DNA of 64,000 bases, taken from the NCBI RefSeq assembly GCF_047511655.1, contig NC_133399.1, forward strand, positions 5,769,333-5,833,332, written 5' to 3'. The translations under genes were made by a program, and so were the position numbers. The number at the start of each line of letters is the position of its first letter. The first letter of the stretch is position 1. Under the pieces are notes generated by a model, which was not told where the DNA came from, did not search any database, and was given only the letters and a program-made list of their open reading frames with translations. This DNA comes from Castor canadensis. Its lineage: Eukaryota; Chordata; Mammalia; Rodentia; Castoridae. Shown one piece after another: positions 11,432 to 22,778 of this stretch.

Positions 11432-12059
11432 ATGCATATGCAGGAAAGTTTTAAATTAGGCATCCATAAGTATCAATTTAAGTATGCATAGCGTTCAAGA
11501 ACATGTAAAAATTAACTAAGTGGCCACAAGTATGATGATCACTTATTTAAAAATTTTTAGGAGCAGATTGAGATGTTTCCCATGCTGTTCTTTTAGGACT
11601 CATTTTGGCCAGCTTGATAGCAAGAGTCAATTCTAGGAATGTGTTCTGAATCTGTTTCAGTCTCCAATAAGACTTGCCATAGCTATCAGATTTATGTATC
11701 TAATAAGTTAATCCTACAATAGACATACACCAAATTCACTCAATGACACACTAAATAATTACATTAATTGAGTGCACTCAAAGATAGTGAAGGCATTACA
11801 TTTACCCTTGAGGTTTTAAAAAAAATAATCTTGAATAATAGTTTACTTTGGGCTATGGTAGCTTTGCTATTAGGCAAACCTTTAAAGAAAATTTAGGGAG
11901 CCTAGTCTTGGGTGTAGGGTTGGCATCCCATATACTTGCCTGCACAAAGGAAATATGATCCATAAATCCACCATATAATTTCATAGTAAAATTTTTTAAA
12001 TTAGAATTTGTATGACAGGCTGAAAAAAGGATAGACTATTGTGGTAAAAAGGATTACAT
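11432..12059. other. No feature recognised
   Basis: AT-rich sequence with no convincing gene or repeat. Together with about 4,000-4,430 it has no counterpart in the inverted block near 28.1-28.25 kb, so either this copy gained it or the other lost it. Confidence 0.4.
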
Positions 12060-13125
12060 CTCCACCCCTACGTTGAAACTGGTGACAGAAAGTATGGAAA
12101 AGGTAGAGAGATTTAACTCCTCTAAGAGTTACTTTTAGGTAAGGGGCCTACTGAAAAAAAATCCAAATGCCTATGGAATCCATAGCAGAACTCAAGAGTG
12201 CTGTCCTTTTGCCCTTTAGCTAATGCCATAACCTAGGAAACTGAGATTTTAATTTAAATACCTGGGATATTTTTAGACATAGAATTGAAATTTTGTCTTT
12301 GGTCTTTCCTGACTGTGTGCAAGTGAGGTTGAGGGCATGGGTCAAGAATCCCAAATAAATTGTACCTTGGCCAACAAAACAAGTGGGTCAGCCCAGGGTC
12401 ACCACCTGCAGCAACCTAGATATGGCCTGTTCCCTCTCCTGGTCTTGACATATCTGCAATGGAAAACAGCCTTTCTCAAAAACAAGACTTAAAGGAGAAA
12501 ACCTGTTGAAGTGTTCAGGCACATTTAGTGGCTTAGTTTTAGGTGTTAGACCAGGAGGTCTAGACAGAAAAGTAGCTCCACTCATCAGCCAGATGTCATT
12601 TAGATTTGCAATTTATTTTATGTTTGCAGTTCTGGGACCATGTGAATCACTGAGAAGGCTGAGAGAACTGACAGTGTGACTTGACCAGGATTTTTCTTTC
12701 CATTTCTCTTTTGTCCATTTCTTTCTCTGTTGTCCTCATGCAGTTCACCACCTGGGAGAGGAGACATGTGCAGGCTATAGAGTTTGAGGGGTAAAAGTAA
12801 CCTCCATTATGGCTGAGAAAGATTTAGAGAGAAGAATTTCAAGGTTAAACATTTTGTATCTCTTGTGAGATGAGGAAACAGGAAAGGAGGACATAAAAAA
12901 GAGTTGAAGTCAGAGGAGGCAGTTTTCAATGGAAGATAGAAAAACTTGGGGAGGGGGGAGTATTTTTGTTTAGGAGGAGAATAGAGAAAGGGAGACACTG
13001 GAGCATAGATGAACAGAAACCTGGATATCGGGAGACCTCCAACCATGTCCCTTAGCATTGGAAGATTTTGAGATTGTGATGAATTTAGAAATAGAAACTG
13101 GCCTGCTGGGGCCAATGGTCATTAC
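12060..13125 (+). repeat. Duplicated block A1, continued (inverted relative to 27.18-28.12 kb)
   Basis: It aligns by eye, reverse-complemented, with 27,180-28,125. For example CCCTTTAGCTAATGCCATAACC at about 12,212 pairs with the reverse complement of GGTTATGGCATTAGCTAAAA at 27,955, and the stretch around 13,000-13,100 pairs with about 27,190-27,290. Similarity ends near GGCCTGCTGGGGCC at 13,100. No gene is recognised. Confidence 0.7.
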
Positions 13126-13906
13126 TGTCTAATTTATATTGGGGCCAAATCATTTTACACTATAAAATTAGCCATTTGGGTTTAATGGTCTTTGTGATCT
13201 CCAGAGTCTGAAGGTTGAGGAGGCACGACAATGGACTGCCCCTCAGGTCCTTGGATCATTTTGACCCATTTTTGTGGATTGAAAACAGAGGGTAGAAAAT
13301 TGGGACAGTTCCAAAGGTCCAATATTGAGACAATTTTATGGGACTTAGGGTCCAAAATCGGGAAAATTCCTGTGAGGCCTAGACTGAGATCGATAGGTGG
13401 TGGGTAATCCCTGCTGTGGCCCTAACTGGTAGTATAGTCATAGCAGAGGGCAACTATCTGCATGCCAACTGCTAGCCTAACTGTGCATGCATGTGGATAT
13501 TTTTATGTGTCCCCAGAAAACAGCAGTTTAAACCACCCAGTTCATGGATAGAGGGTTTCTCTCCCCCTGCAGAACTTTGTCATGGTCCACAGCCAGATTT
13601 CCAGAGTTGGACTGCAGAGACACAGGAATAGAGGGACAAACTCTATAAAATTTGAAGGTCAGTGTTGGGCAGACATCCAGTGGCTCCTCTGGTGGAGCCA
13701 TGAAAGAAAGGAAAGAATGGAAAGGATGGGAGAGCAGTGAAAAAAAGGGGAAAAGACAGTGGGGATGAAGGAGGAAGATTTCAGTCTCTGCAGAGGGTCC
13801 CAGGGTGAATTGGGAACAGCTGCTGCTGTCCACTACTTTCCAAATTGGGAAAGTGCAGAGCTGGGTGTTGAGTTTACACAACTACCTCAAGTTGTGGCAC
13901 CATATG
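13126..13906 (-). mobile_element. Probable ERV internal or flanking sequence, minus strand
   Basis: Read on the minus strand this follows directly from the LTR at 13,907-14,263. It opens TATGGTGCCACAACTTGAGG, and TGGTGCCA is reminiscent of a tRNA primer-binding site. No gag or pol frame can be read and the sequence is decayed. Assignment rests on position and that short motif only. Confidence 0.35.
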
Positions 13907-14263
13907 TTAGAAATGAAAGAACAGCGTGGAATGGATAGGCAGGAGATGACTCATATGCCAGCACAGGGTTTATTGTGGAGAAGTGGCCCTGTGGAGAGGT
14001 ACCCCAGCAAGAGAGCTGAAGCCCACTGCAGCTTACAGACTGGAGGTAGATAATGGAGGTGGGTAGAGAAGTCCCAAGAAGGTCACCTGATGGGATGATC
14101 CTCAATGTCCCCCTGACATTCCTGAGATAATGGTTTATGGGTGAGTCATGGCTTAAAGTGGATGTCTATTTTCTCTATGGCTGGGTGGGGTGTTTTTAGT
14201 AACTTACTTGTAAGTGGGAAGGGGTCCAGATACAACATGACTCCCTTTGTTCACCCTAACAAG
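13907..14263 (-). mobile_element. ERV LTR, minus strand
   Basis: On the minus strand it runs from TGTTAGGGTGAACAAAGGG to TTTCATTTCTAACA, with the TG...CA termini of an LTR. An AATAAA signal (CCACAATAAACCCTGTGCTG) lies about 65 bp before the end. It shares the R/U5 end with the LTRs at 2,963 and 29,275, and its 5' part with the LTR at 32,482-32,903. Confidence 0.65.
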
Positions 14264-14689
14264 ATGTACAAAAAATCTTTACTTCCTTCTTCTCTACTTG
14301 CATTCACAGAAAACATTTACTCAAGGTCATTGCAATATCAGCAATAGACCAGATGATCATGACTTATAATATGAAAAATTTTTTGAAAGTTCCATAATTG
14401 TATTGACAGAGGGGGGGAACCTAATAATGGACCCACACCACCATGAAGCAGCACATTGTTATGGGAAATGCATTTAGCTTACTTGTGAAAGGATTTTGAT
14501 ATGTTTAGGAAACAACCATACATTTTAAAAACACTTGATATCCTGTGCAGAGAGAAAATGTGTAGATATAATTAATTACTATAATAAAGGACTGCAGCTA
14601 GCTGAGTGTGTTTAATGATATAATGCTTGGATACTAATCACAAGCCTTTGTGTTCACCCCCACTGTACCAATGAATGTAAATGAATAAA
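14264..14689. other. No feature recognised
   Basis: AT-rich spacer between the LTR and module E4. A short AATGAATGTAAATGAATAAATAAG run near 14,673 is A-rich but not clearly a repeat tail. Confidence 0.4.
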
Positions 14690-15900
14690 TAAGTAAAGAA
14701 TTTCAATATTACTGTAGAAACACACCTTAATACACATCATTTCTGCTCCACACCAAACATGTGCACAAGTGGATCTGAATTTCCAATGAGGCTGGCAATA
14801 GGTGGGATCCATGGAAGTTCAGGGATTTACTGGCAGTGCTCAGAAGCACTGGTTTGAAGTGACAGGACATAGAAATTAGCCCATTCTTCCCATGAATCTG
14901 AAGAACTCAAAAGGAAACCAAGTTCCAGTAAAAAGAAAGGAGGTATGGGGACATTGTATAGGAGTGCCTTATCATGGCACAAAGTCCATAAATAGCCAGC
15001 AGTGTCACATGACCCAGCACGGTCACCTCACAGTGTGAGAGACAAGTGTTTGCATGCAGAGCAGCCCTGGAAGGGTGGCAGGCTGGAGTGAAGTTGCCAC
15101 ATGTGGACACAGGACAGCAGGGCAGCCACACATTCCAGGCAGTAGGGAACCTAAAGCCTCAAAAGTGGGGTCAGTTCCCACACTGTCAGCTCTAGCTGGC
15201 AGTGACTTGAGCAGCCTCACTCCAGCTGCCTGTTCCAAAGGCCTCTACCCCAGAACTACAAATGCCCAGCCACACTCTGATAGTTTCCTGCTTCTAATGC
15301 ATCAGGTGACCTCCCTACAGTACTGCAGTCAATAGAAACCACATAGCTGCTCCAGCTGAGTAGCCTTAGAACTCTCTCAGCAGCAGACAGAGAGCAAATA
15401 TGGCAAGTATGCAGTAGACATCCTGGACTTGCTGTCACTGATGCACTCAATGGATGATTGGTGCATGTGATTAGGCAGTTTCCCTGATTGGCTAATGCAT
15501 ACAGGGCCCACCTCCCGAGACTTGAGTAACAGGAAAGGGATCCTATATCTGACTGAGTGAATTCAAATGATAGAATCTCTCAGCAGTCCTTGCCAGATTC
15601 CTTTTCCTTACATGGAGACTAGTCTCAGTTTAAGTGGGAGTGTTAATTGTTGAAAAATTTGTCCTTGTCCTCCAGACCAGGCACTTCCATTTCATCATGC
15701 TCATTGAGATCTTCGTGCATATTTCTGCTGAAACTGAGACAACAGGTCTGCTCAGAGAACTTCAGACCCCATGTTCCCTGTTGAAAACTCATGTCAGTTA
15801 GGGAGGAATGCTAGGATACAGGAAGTCAATGTAGGTTTGATGTTCTAACTCTAGGTATTAGAATGAAGCAGATGGCCAGGACTTCCTCATGGCTCATGTT
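14690..15900 (-). promoter_or_regulatory. Module E4: decayed KRAB-ZNF promoter and first exon, minus strand
   Basis: Its reverse complement follows module E3 (48,600-49,720) through promoter, exon 1 and intron start. Two inverted CCAAT boxes (ATTGG at 15,457-15,461 and 15,487-15,491) sit at the same relative places as those at 48,971 and 49,009. The exon-1 stretch corresponding to GACTGCAGGACCATAGTGA is recognisable, but the ATG-plus-donor ATGGTGAG has become ACTATCAG near 15,281. It would have driven transcription toward lower coordinates. No KRAB or finger exon is visible on that side within the window. Confidence 0.65.
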
Positions 15901-16079
15901 TCAATCTAACAACTTCAGTCAAGAAATTAAAACACAAAAAAACCCATGAAATAAGACAGTAATTTCATGTATGGAGAAAATGTATTTTTATGGCAATTAT
16001 ATTTCACAAAAGTTTTAAGAAAAATGAAAAGGAGATATGGCTGAAGCTGTAGGGTGTCTGCTCTGCAAGCATGAAATAA

Positions 16080-16950
16080 AGCCCTGTCAAAGGAACATGT
16101 GTTTAATTAGCTCTTCATCTATCCAGATTGGATGAAGAGTTTCTGGAATCTTTGGTTGAAGTCACAAAATTGGTTTAGTTGATTATGATTATTTTCAGCA
16201 AGCAGGAATTTTCAGTGATCATGTGGTTTGGTGTCACCCATGGTGGTGGTTAGTATAATGGCAGTGGGGATGGCTACAATGAATTTGGTAACAAAAGATG
16301 CAATTTTAGCAGTGGTAAGAAACTATGTCAAATTTGGGTACTATAACAATAAATTTTCACATTTTGGACCCATGTGTAGAAGAAAGTTAGAGGAAGAAAC
16401 TCTGTCCCTGATGATGCTTGAGGCCAGTATTTTGGAAAATCAGGAAACCACTATTGCTATGGTGGTTCTTGAAATAGCAGAAACTATGGCAGAGGCTCAA
16501 TATTCTAATTATTGCCCAAAACAAACTTTAGCAGGTGAGGAAAGACAGAGAAGCAAGAGAGAGGCTACATTTTACTATAGATTCATCAGCTCAGCCTATA
16601 TAGGGTCTTCTAGCAGATCCCAAGTGCTAGAAGAAACATATATCGTAGTATCTTATTTCTTGTTCACCATTTGAGGATGAATTCAGGACACAATGCATGC
16701 TTGGTATGCACTTTACCACATGGAGAACAAAGCCAGTTGAGAAGACACATTTTAGGCAACACTAATGTACGTGAATAAATACTTGGAGGACTGTGTTTAT
16801 GAATTACTGTATAGCAGGTTCTTTAGTTTCTGTCATTTGGAGAGTGGGAAGAGTTCCAATGAAGTGGTTGTATGTGGACTTTTATTTTGCACACATGCTA
16901 TCCATGGCTGCTCTCCAACTTCCAACCTGCATCTAGACTCTCATGACTAA
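16080..16950 (+). pseudogene. HNRNPA1: HNRNPA1 processed pseudogene, 5'-truncated
   Basis: From memory of the gene, the sequence follows the end of the HNRNPA1 coding region: GCCCTGTCAAAG at about 16,081, the Gly-rich domain stretch GGCAGTGGGGATGGCTACAA near 16,260, and AACAATAAATTTTCACATTTTGG, matching the NYNNQSSNFGPM region. It then runs through the stop into the 3' UTR (AAACAAACTTTAGCAGG; TGGAGGACTGTGTTTATGA; TTCTTTAGTTTCTGTC). It is intronless, has many frameshifts and stops, and lacks the RNA-recognition domains, as expected for an old 5'-truncated retrocopy. A 148-codon open frame at 16,228-16,674 is accidental. The 3' UTR is interrupted at about 16,640-16,738 by foreign sequence that includes a SINE piece. 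The functional protein is a nuclear splicing and RNA-transport factor; this copy cannot make it. Confidence 0.85.
16672..16738 (-). mobile_element. ID-like SINE fragment inside the HNRNPA1 pseudogene
   Basis: GAATTCAGGACACAATGCATG, then GGTATGCACTTTACCACATGG, resembles the minus strand of the tRNA-like SINE half (usual form GGCAGGCACTCTACCACTTGAG). It splits the pseudogene's 3' UTR homology. Confidence 0.5.
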
Positions 16951-17094
16951 CTTTGATTTCAGGCATGTGCCAACATTACTGCCTCCCCATACCACATTGA
17001 AATGCACATGTGCATCCATATATCTCCCCCGTCACATTTACATGCATGTGAGTATGCATATGCAAAGGGCTTGGGACCAAACTCTTGGAAGCCC

Positions 17095-17330
17095 ATTTTT
17101 TTGGGGGGTTGGAACTGGGGTTTGAACTGAGAGTGTCATATTTGTTAGGCAGGTACTTTCACCACTTGAGGTAATCCTCCAGCCCTTTTTTTCTGATAAT
17201 TTCTTTTGAGATACAGTCTTATGAACAATTTGGCTGGTGCTGGCTTTGAAGCACAATCCTCCTGAAATCTTCCTCTTGAGTACTTAGCATGACAGGGATG
17301 AGGCAGTGGAACTGGGATTTGTTTGGTTTT
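17095..17330 (-). mobile_element. Composite SINE, minus strand
   Basis: GGGTTTGAACTGAGAG, GGCAGGTACTTTCACCACTTGA and CCAGCCC mark the tRNA-like half. AGATACAGTCTTATGAACAA and CACAATCCTCCTGAAATC mark the B1-like half. It begins with a T-run, the reversed A tail. Confidence 0.8.
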
Positions 17331-17361
17331 TTTTGTCAAAAAGACTGATCTGGAGCTCAAT

Positions 17362-17545
17362 AATTTTTTTGTGGTCCTGGGGTTTGAAATTGGGGGTTCA
17401 ATCTTGCTAAGCAGGCACTGTACTACTTGAGCCACACTGACAGCTGGAGCTCACTATTTATCCCAGGCTGGCCTTGTATTTCAATCTCTCTTCCTCTGCC
17501 TACAAATGCCTGAGTAGAGGTGTGTCCCACCATGCCTGGCTTAAC
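17362..17545 (-). mobile_element. Composite SINE, minus strand
   Basis: AAGCAGGCACTGTACTACTT and the downstream GGCTGGCCTTGTATTTCAAT show both halves, diverged. It follows the previous copy tail to tail. Confidence 0.7.
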
Positions 17546-17739
17546 AGTTAGGGTTTCTGGTCAACAAAACATATTCTGGATTAAGTGAAGAGGTAGATCG
17601 AATATTGGGGAAACATGTATGCACTGTCCAAAACTGATATGGCCATAATACCTACAAACTAAGAAACCAATTACATTTACAAAAGGCACCTGTCTGCAAA
17701 AAGAAATATTTACATGATAAAGCAGATAATTTAGAAAAA

Positions 17740-17830
17740 GTTGCCGACCAAATGAAAGAAGAATGAAAAGAAAGGAGGAAGAAGAAAGAATAAGTGAGAA
17801 GAAGAAAGAAAGGAAGGAAAGAAGATATGA
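17740..17830. repeat. Purine-rich low-complexity tract
   Basis: A GAAA/GGAA/GAAG-rich stretch of about 90 bp. The long minus-strand open frames over it are composition artefacts. Confidence 0.8.
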
Positions 17831-17929
17831 ACATGAGAAACACATGACAGCAATTGAAGCAAATCTTTGAGGACAAGACTTCAAGCCAGCACTTGGGAAG
17901 GATCAGTCATGCATATCAAATTTACAAAT

Positions 17930-18136
17930 CAGAGCTGGTAGCCACTAGGCTCATGCCTAGTTAGTTAGCAGAGATCAGGAGGAGTGAGGTTCAAAACCAG
18001 CCCTGTCTAATAGTTTAGAAGATACTATGTTCAAACTATCCAACACAACAATGGTCTGTTGGAGTGGATCAAGTGTTAGAGCCTGAGCTAACATACATGA
18101 GTCCTGAGTTCAAATTCCATTACCACCAAAAAAAGA
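17930..18136 (+). mobile_element. Composite SINE, plus strand
   Basis: AGCAGAGATCAGGAGGAGTG (B1-like part) and TGAGTCCTGAGTTCAAATTCC (tRNA-like part) are followed by an A-rich tail. Confidence 0.75.
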
Positions 18137-18202
18137 GAAGTATTCCTGTTCAAAAACAGTCTGGACTTCACAGGGAAACCATGTCTAAAATACATATGTA
18201 CG

Positions 18203-18282
18203 TAAGGTTGACAATATAGTTCAGTCATATAGTGCTTGCTTAGCACACATAATAACCCAGATTATATCCCAGTACAAAGAAA
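18203..18282 (+). mobile_element. ID-like SINE monomer, plus strand
   Basis: AATATAGTTCAGTCATATAG, GTGCTTGCTTAGCACACA and ATCCCAGTACAAAG fit a diverged ID/tRNA-derived monomer standing alone, without the B1-like half. Confidence 0.55.
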
Positions 18283-19133
18283 GTGACATGACAGCATACT
18301 GTATGGTCCTGTAATGATGACTAGGGTTACAGCAGAAATGGCAAGATCCACTTACAGCAGGGTTTTTGAATTTCAGCACTAGCAACATTAGGGACTTGAT
18401 ATTTAATTGTGGGCAATGTCCTGATGGCTGTACAATGTTTAACATGCCCTTGGTATTCATCCACTAGATGTCACTAAATCTAGTGCCTGCTTCCTGTCAT
18501 GACAACAGAACATCTCTCCACCCACACACACATATTCCTTAGAGATGAGAATCAGCTGGCAGAAAGAATTATATGCTAGAGTTCCAGAATAGTAATTTTT
18601 AGGCCTTGAGTTCAAACCCCAAACAACAACAACAAAAAATCCTTCAATAAATTTAAAGGAATACATAACAGGCAACTGTAGGCCAGAGAAAGGAAAAGAC
18701 AGTCTATAGGATGCAGACACAAAATACCCTCCAGGTTAGCAAGACAGATTATTTGAAAAACCTCAGATCAAAATTTTGTTTCTTGGGGAAATTGAGCACC
18801 ACCTCTGTGATTGCACTGAATACAGCATTTGGAAGCTTTACCTGATTTCTTACAAACTAACAAAAATAATATGAAATAAGACTCATTACTGACAACTCAG
18901 ATAAAATTAGCTGTTTTCATTAAGCATGTGAAATCACAATGAATGAAGGAGAAGGTGGCACATGTCCTTTCAAATAAATCTATTTCAACATGTCACAACA
19001 TCTATTTGGATGCATACAATTATATAATTCCCACAACACACCTGAAACAATCAAACAACTAGTTACAAAGCATAGTAGGTATAGTAAATGGCAAACAGCA
19101 TTTAAAATCATTGCAAAAAGAAAGTGATCTCAA

Positions 19134-19310
19134 AAGCTGGGTGCTAGTGACTCACTCCTGTTATTTTAGCTACTCAGAAGGCAGAGATCAAATAGTTCAT
19201 GAGACTTTATCTCAAGAATATTCCATATTAAAAGGGCTGGTGGAGTGGCTCAAGTTGTAGAGTACCTGCCTAGGGAGCATAAGGTCTTGAGTGTAACCTC
19301 ATTATGACCA
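19134..19310 (+). mobile_element. Composite SINE, plus strand
   Basis: GCTGGGTGCTAGTGACTCAC opens the element. AAAAGGGCTGGTGGAGTGG joins the two halves, and GTAGAGTACCTGCCTAGG identifies the tRNA-like part. Confidence 0.8.
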
Positions 19311-20450
19311 ATAAAATTATGTAAATAAGAGGAAGTGAATCCTTGAACCACAAGTGCAGGCCCAAACTTGTAATCCCATCATCTGGATCATGGATAAAAT
19401 GTTAGAGTGGTCTACATACCAAGAATGACTCTTAGAAATGAATCAAAGAATAAAATGGAGAAGAGAGACTGAAGGAGAAAGAATACAAAGTGGTTAATTG
19501 TCCAACCTTAATAAAGAAGGTTGAAACTATATTGTTAAACATACTGTAGTATAACAAAGAGATTTACAAGCTTCCTGACAGATCATAGGAAGTGCTCCAA
19601 ATATAAATGATCATGGTCAAAATGTGTGGGAGAGCCTGTCAGGACCAAGCAAACCAAGGCAGGACATTGTCCTTGGAACTTTGTGACAGATGCCACATTC
19701 TGATTTGCATTTGGGTGGGTGCAGTGGAATGGACATGGGAGGAGTACAGGTTTGCCTGGATGAGCCTTGAAATTTTTCCACCTGGACACTTTGCTCCCAG
19801 GTGGTCAGTGAGCAAGGAATGAAATAGAAAGCTATAACCAGTTTGCTAGTCCAAATCCCTGCTCTCAGCTGTGTTGCAAGTAGTCTGTCAATAAGTTGTC
19901 CTCCTTTTCTGAGCAAAAAAGTAAAAAAATAAATGAAAGAAAAAGAACAAAAGGAAAAGAGATTTAGAAATACATCTCAGGAAAAGAAAATGAACCTTCA
20001 CTGGACTTTAATGTAAACAGAAAACTGATTCAAAACAGAACAACCATCACACAATACTGGCTAAAAACAAAATCTCTTTAACCAATGAGGGAAGGACAAA
20101 GCTAGTTTCTTCATGAAAAGGTGAATTCTATTCTCTGTCATTGACAATGATCAAATTGCATTTGAAGACAGGAAAAACAAATCTGACCATTTTCAGTTAT
20201 ATTGTCAAATGCCTATCATCGCAGCATTTGGTTCTGTTGTTTTTGTTGTTTTGTTGGTAATGTAAGGGGAGCAGTGATAGAGGTGACTCAATTTTGGATG
20301 AGAAAGGTACATTAGGAACAAACACGTGAAAGGGGCATGAGAACCAACAGGTTTGTCACAAAAATAACAATCTTCCAACAAAAGTAACAAAAGCAAGAAA
20401 CTGACTTATTGCCACTAATCACAAATTTCACTAAAACGTCAAATAGTTAC

Positions 20451-20473
20451 GTGGTCGCTTCGGCAGCACATAC

Positions 20474-20507
<34 letters not shown>

Positions 20508-20560
20508 GGCCCCTGTGCAAGGATGACACGCAAATTCATGAAGCATTCCAGAAAAAAAAA
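20451..20560 (+). pseudogene. RNU6: U6 snRNA retropseudogene
   Basis: 100 bp match U6 from GTGGTCGCTTCGGCAGCACA to CAAATTCATGAAGCATTCCA. Differences include C-to-G at position 4, CATATACTA to CATACACTA, and CpG losses (CTGCGCAAGG to CTGTGCAAGG, TTCGTGAAGCG to TTCATGAAGCA). The natural 3' end with its T-run is replaced by an A tail (20,552-20,560), showing RNA-mediated insertion. AAATAGTTA occurs just before (20,441-20,449) and again at 20,567-20,575, a possible imperfect target-site duplication. No TATA box is seen near -30, so it is probably silent. Confidence 0.93.
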
Positions 20561-20599
20561 TAGGTTAAATAGTTAGACCTAAGGCAGTTAATGCTCTAT

Positions 20600-20760
20600 A
20601 TCATTGCCTAGACTTCAACCATTGTTTGACTTAGTACTTTCACTAAGTCTCACCTGTCAGGGTGTTTTTCTATCTTTCAATAAACTTAGTTCTTGCTTGA
20701 CTTTTAACTCCTGATCTGTGACATGAACTTGCTTTAACTCTTAACTGATTGTCCAGTGTA
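20600..20760 (+). mobile_element. Possible LTR 3' end
   Basis: TTCAATAAACTTAGTTCTTGC has the look of an LTR poly(A) signal followed by a T-rich R/U5. No partner ends were found. Confidence 0.25.
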
Positions 20761-21667
20761 TTCAATAATAATTACACCAGGATATAAACTCTGGAAACAA
20801 AAATTTAAGTTTGCAAACTTGACTTTAAACCACATTAGAGCAAAAAAAAAACAAGAGCAAAAACAAAAAAAGACCATATCTTAAAATATTCAACATTAGG
20901 GGTAATGAAAACAAGCCAGATATAATCAAACTTATATTCTATTCAATATAAGAGAAAATTAAATGAATTATGTCATTCCAATTTTTGACAAATCTCAGAA
21001 TAAATAAGCACATAACCAGGAAAGATCAAATGATAAGAAATTTTCCCAGGTCTGTACAAAAGTTTATGAAAATTCCATTCTATGGCATCATTCCATCATT
21101 AAACTCTTACACACAAATAATGACAAAAATCCTAACTTCTTAAGTAAACTGCAATTTCACAGAATAAACACTCTATAAACAGAACGAAGGGGAAGCCACT
21201 CAAGGAAGCAGCCTGTTTAACCCAAAATCTATGAGGAGAAGATTATACACATTTTGAAACTTAGAGACCACTGTCTCTGTGCAGATTCAGCCCAGGATGG
21301 CTGACTTTGAGGAAGGGAGAGGAACCAACAAAACCAGGAAATTTCATGCTGGGACCTCTGCACCCACTCTGTTCCCACCTTCCACTATGAAATGGCTCAC
21401 TACTACACAGGCTCATTGGGAAAGTTGTCAAACTCTCATCTAGAGCCAATTCAATACCCAAAGCTGTGCTGTCTTTTCCTGGCATTGCTAAACTCCAATG
21501 AATTCCCCAACACCAATTGGGTATACCATATTTTAATTCTGAGAACAGTCTGCAATGGATAGCTGTAGACATTCGATAAATTTAGCACTGAATCCCACCA
21601 CAATAGCTCCACTGCAGATTCCAGTCCCACATGTGTTTGCTGTGCCTTGTCACCATTCCCCATCTAG

Positions 21668-21885
21668 TTTTGTGTGATTGGGGGCATTGCGCTTGCTAGG
21701 GAGGTGCTCTACCACTTGAGCGACCCCATCAGCTCTTCCTTGTGTTCAGTATTTTTGAGATAGTTTCCTGTATATTATTTGCTCTGGGGTGTTTATTTTC
21801 TCAGGGTTGGCTTCAAACCCTGATCCTCCTGATCTCTGCTTTCAAGAAGATAGGATTGCAGTCATGAGTCACTGGTCCAGAGCTT
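21668..21885 (-). mobile_element. Composite SINE, minus strand
   Basis: GGAGGTGCTCTACCACTTGA and CCTGATCCTCCTGATCTCTG mark the two halves. The same insertion sits inverted at 44,856-45,081 in block B2, so it precedes that duplication. Confidence 0.8.
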
Positions 21886-22778
21886 CATTTCCTACCTTGA
21901 AGCTATCTGGTGATGGCACTGTGCACCACCTCACTACTACCATATCGACACCACCTAAAAAGAGCCAAGGATAAACAACCAAATATGTTCCCATTGCTCA
22001 AGACATTCTGAGTTTTACTTACTGTGCAGCATAACCTGGGACCCAGAACAAATACAAATAAACTACCTCATTTTTTGAGGTGGGCACATCCCAAAGGTAG
22101 CTTATTTTTCACTGCCTATTACAGGCTTTCTCAATTATCTCAAAGTACACTGTGACTAAACAATGGTCTGAATGCAAATGTGAACAGCTGAAGACTTACC
22201 CAGGATTACTCAAGTGCTCCTGGTAAACACTGGTGATTAAAGACAACTGCTGCACCATACTTGCTATTCTCATTACACTTAGATGTCCTTCCATTTTAAA
22301 TCTACAGCAGGTAAGCACAAACTCAATTTCCACACTTTCTGCCTCAATATCAGTAGCTTAAATGATCACAAAAACAAAGCACCCAATAAGCAAACTGCCC
22401 TAAATGTTCTCTGTTCCCTCCTGTCTGTGATGTCTGATCATGTCCAATAAGAACCAGCAAATGACACCTCCTTTACTGACATTCTGAGGACAGGCTGGTC
22501 TCAGTGAATGAATGTCTGCTCCTAGAGCAGATGTTGTCCCTTCCATCTTCCCTAGTCTCCCACCTTCTTTCTCCTCCCGTTTGCTCCTCCCTATAAAATG
22601 CAACCCTTATTTGTCTCATCCTTAAGGTCCTGCAGGCCTTGCAGTTGGTGCTGTAAATGCCATTGTAACCTCCTTTCACTATGTTCATGTCTACCTCAAT
22701 ACGCATTTCATTTGTGGAAATACTCTCTCAATACATGCCAAGGTCAACATCAATTATGTCCAAAAGAGCAACAACCTC

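Noticed and set aside
16228..16674. 148-codon open frame as a small gene
   Set aside because: It runs in a wrong frame through an HNRNPA1 pseudogene.
17561..17884. 107-codon minus-strand frame, hydrophobic and Ser/Leu/Phe-rich
   Set aside because: It is produced by the GAAA-rich low-complexity tract read in reverse.
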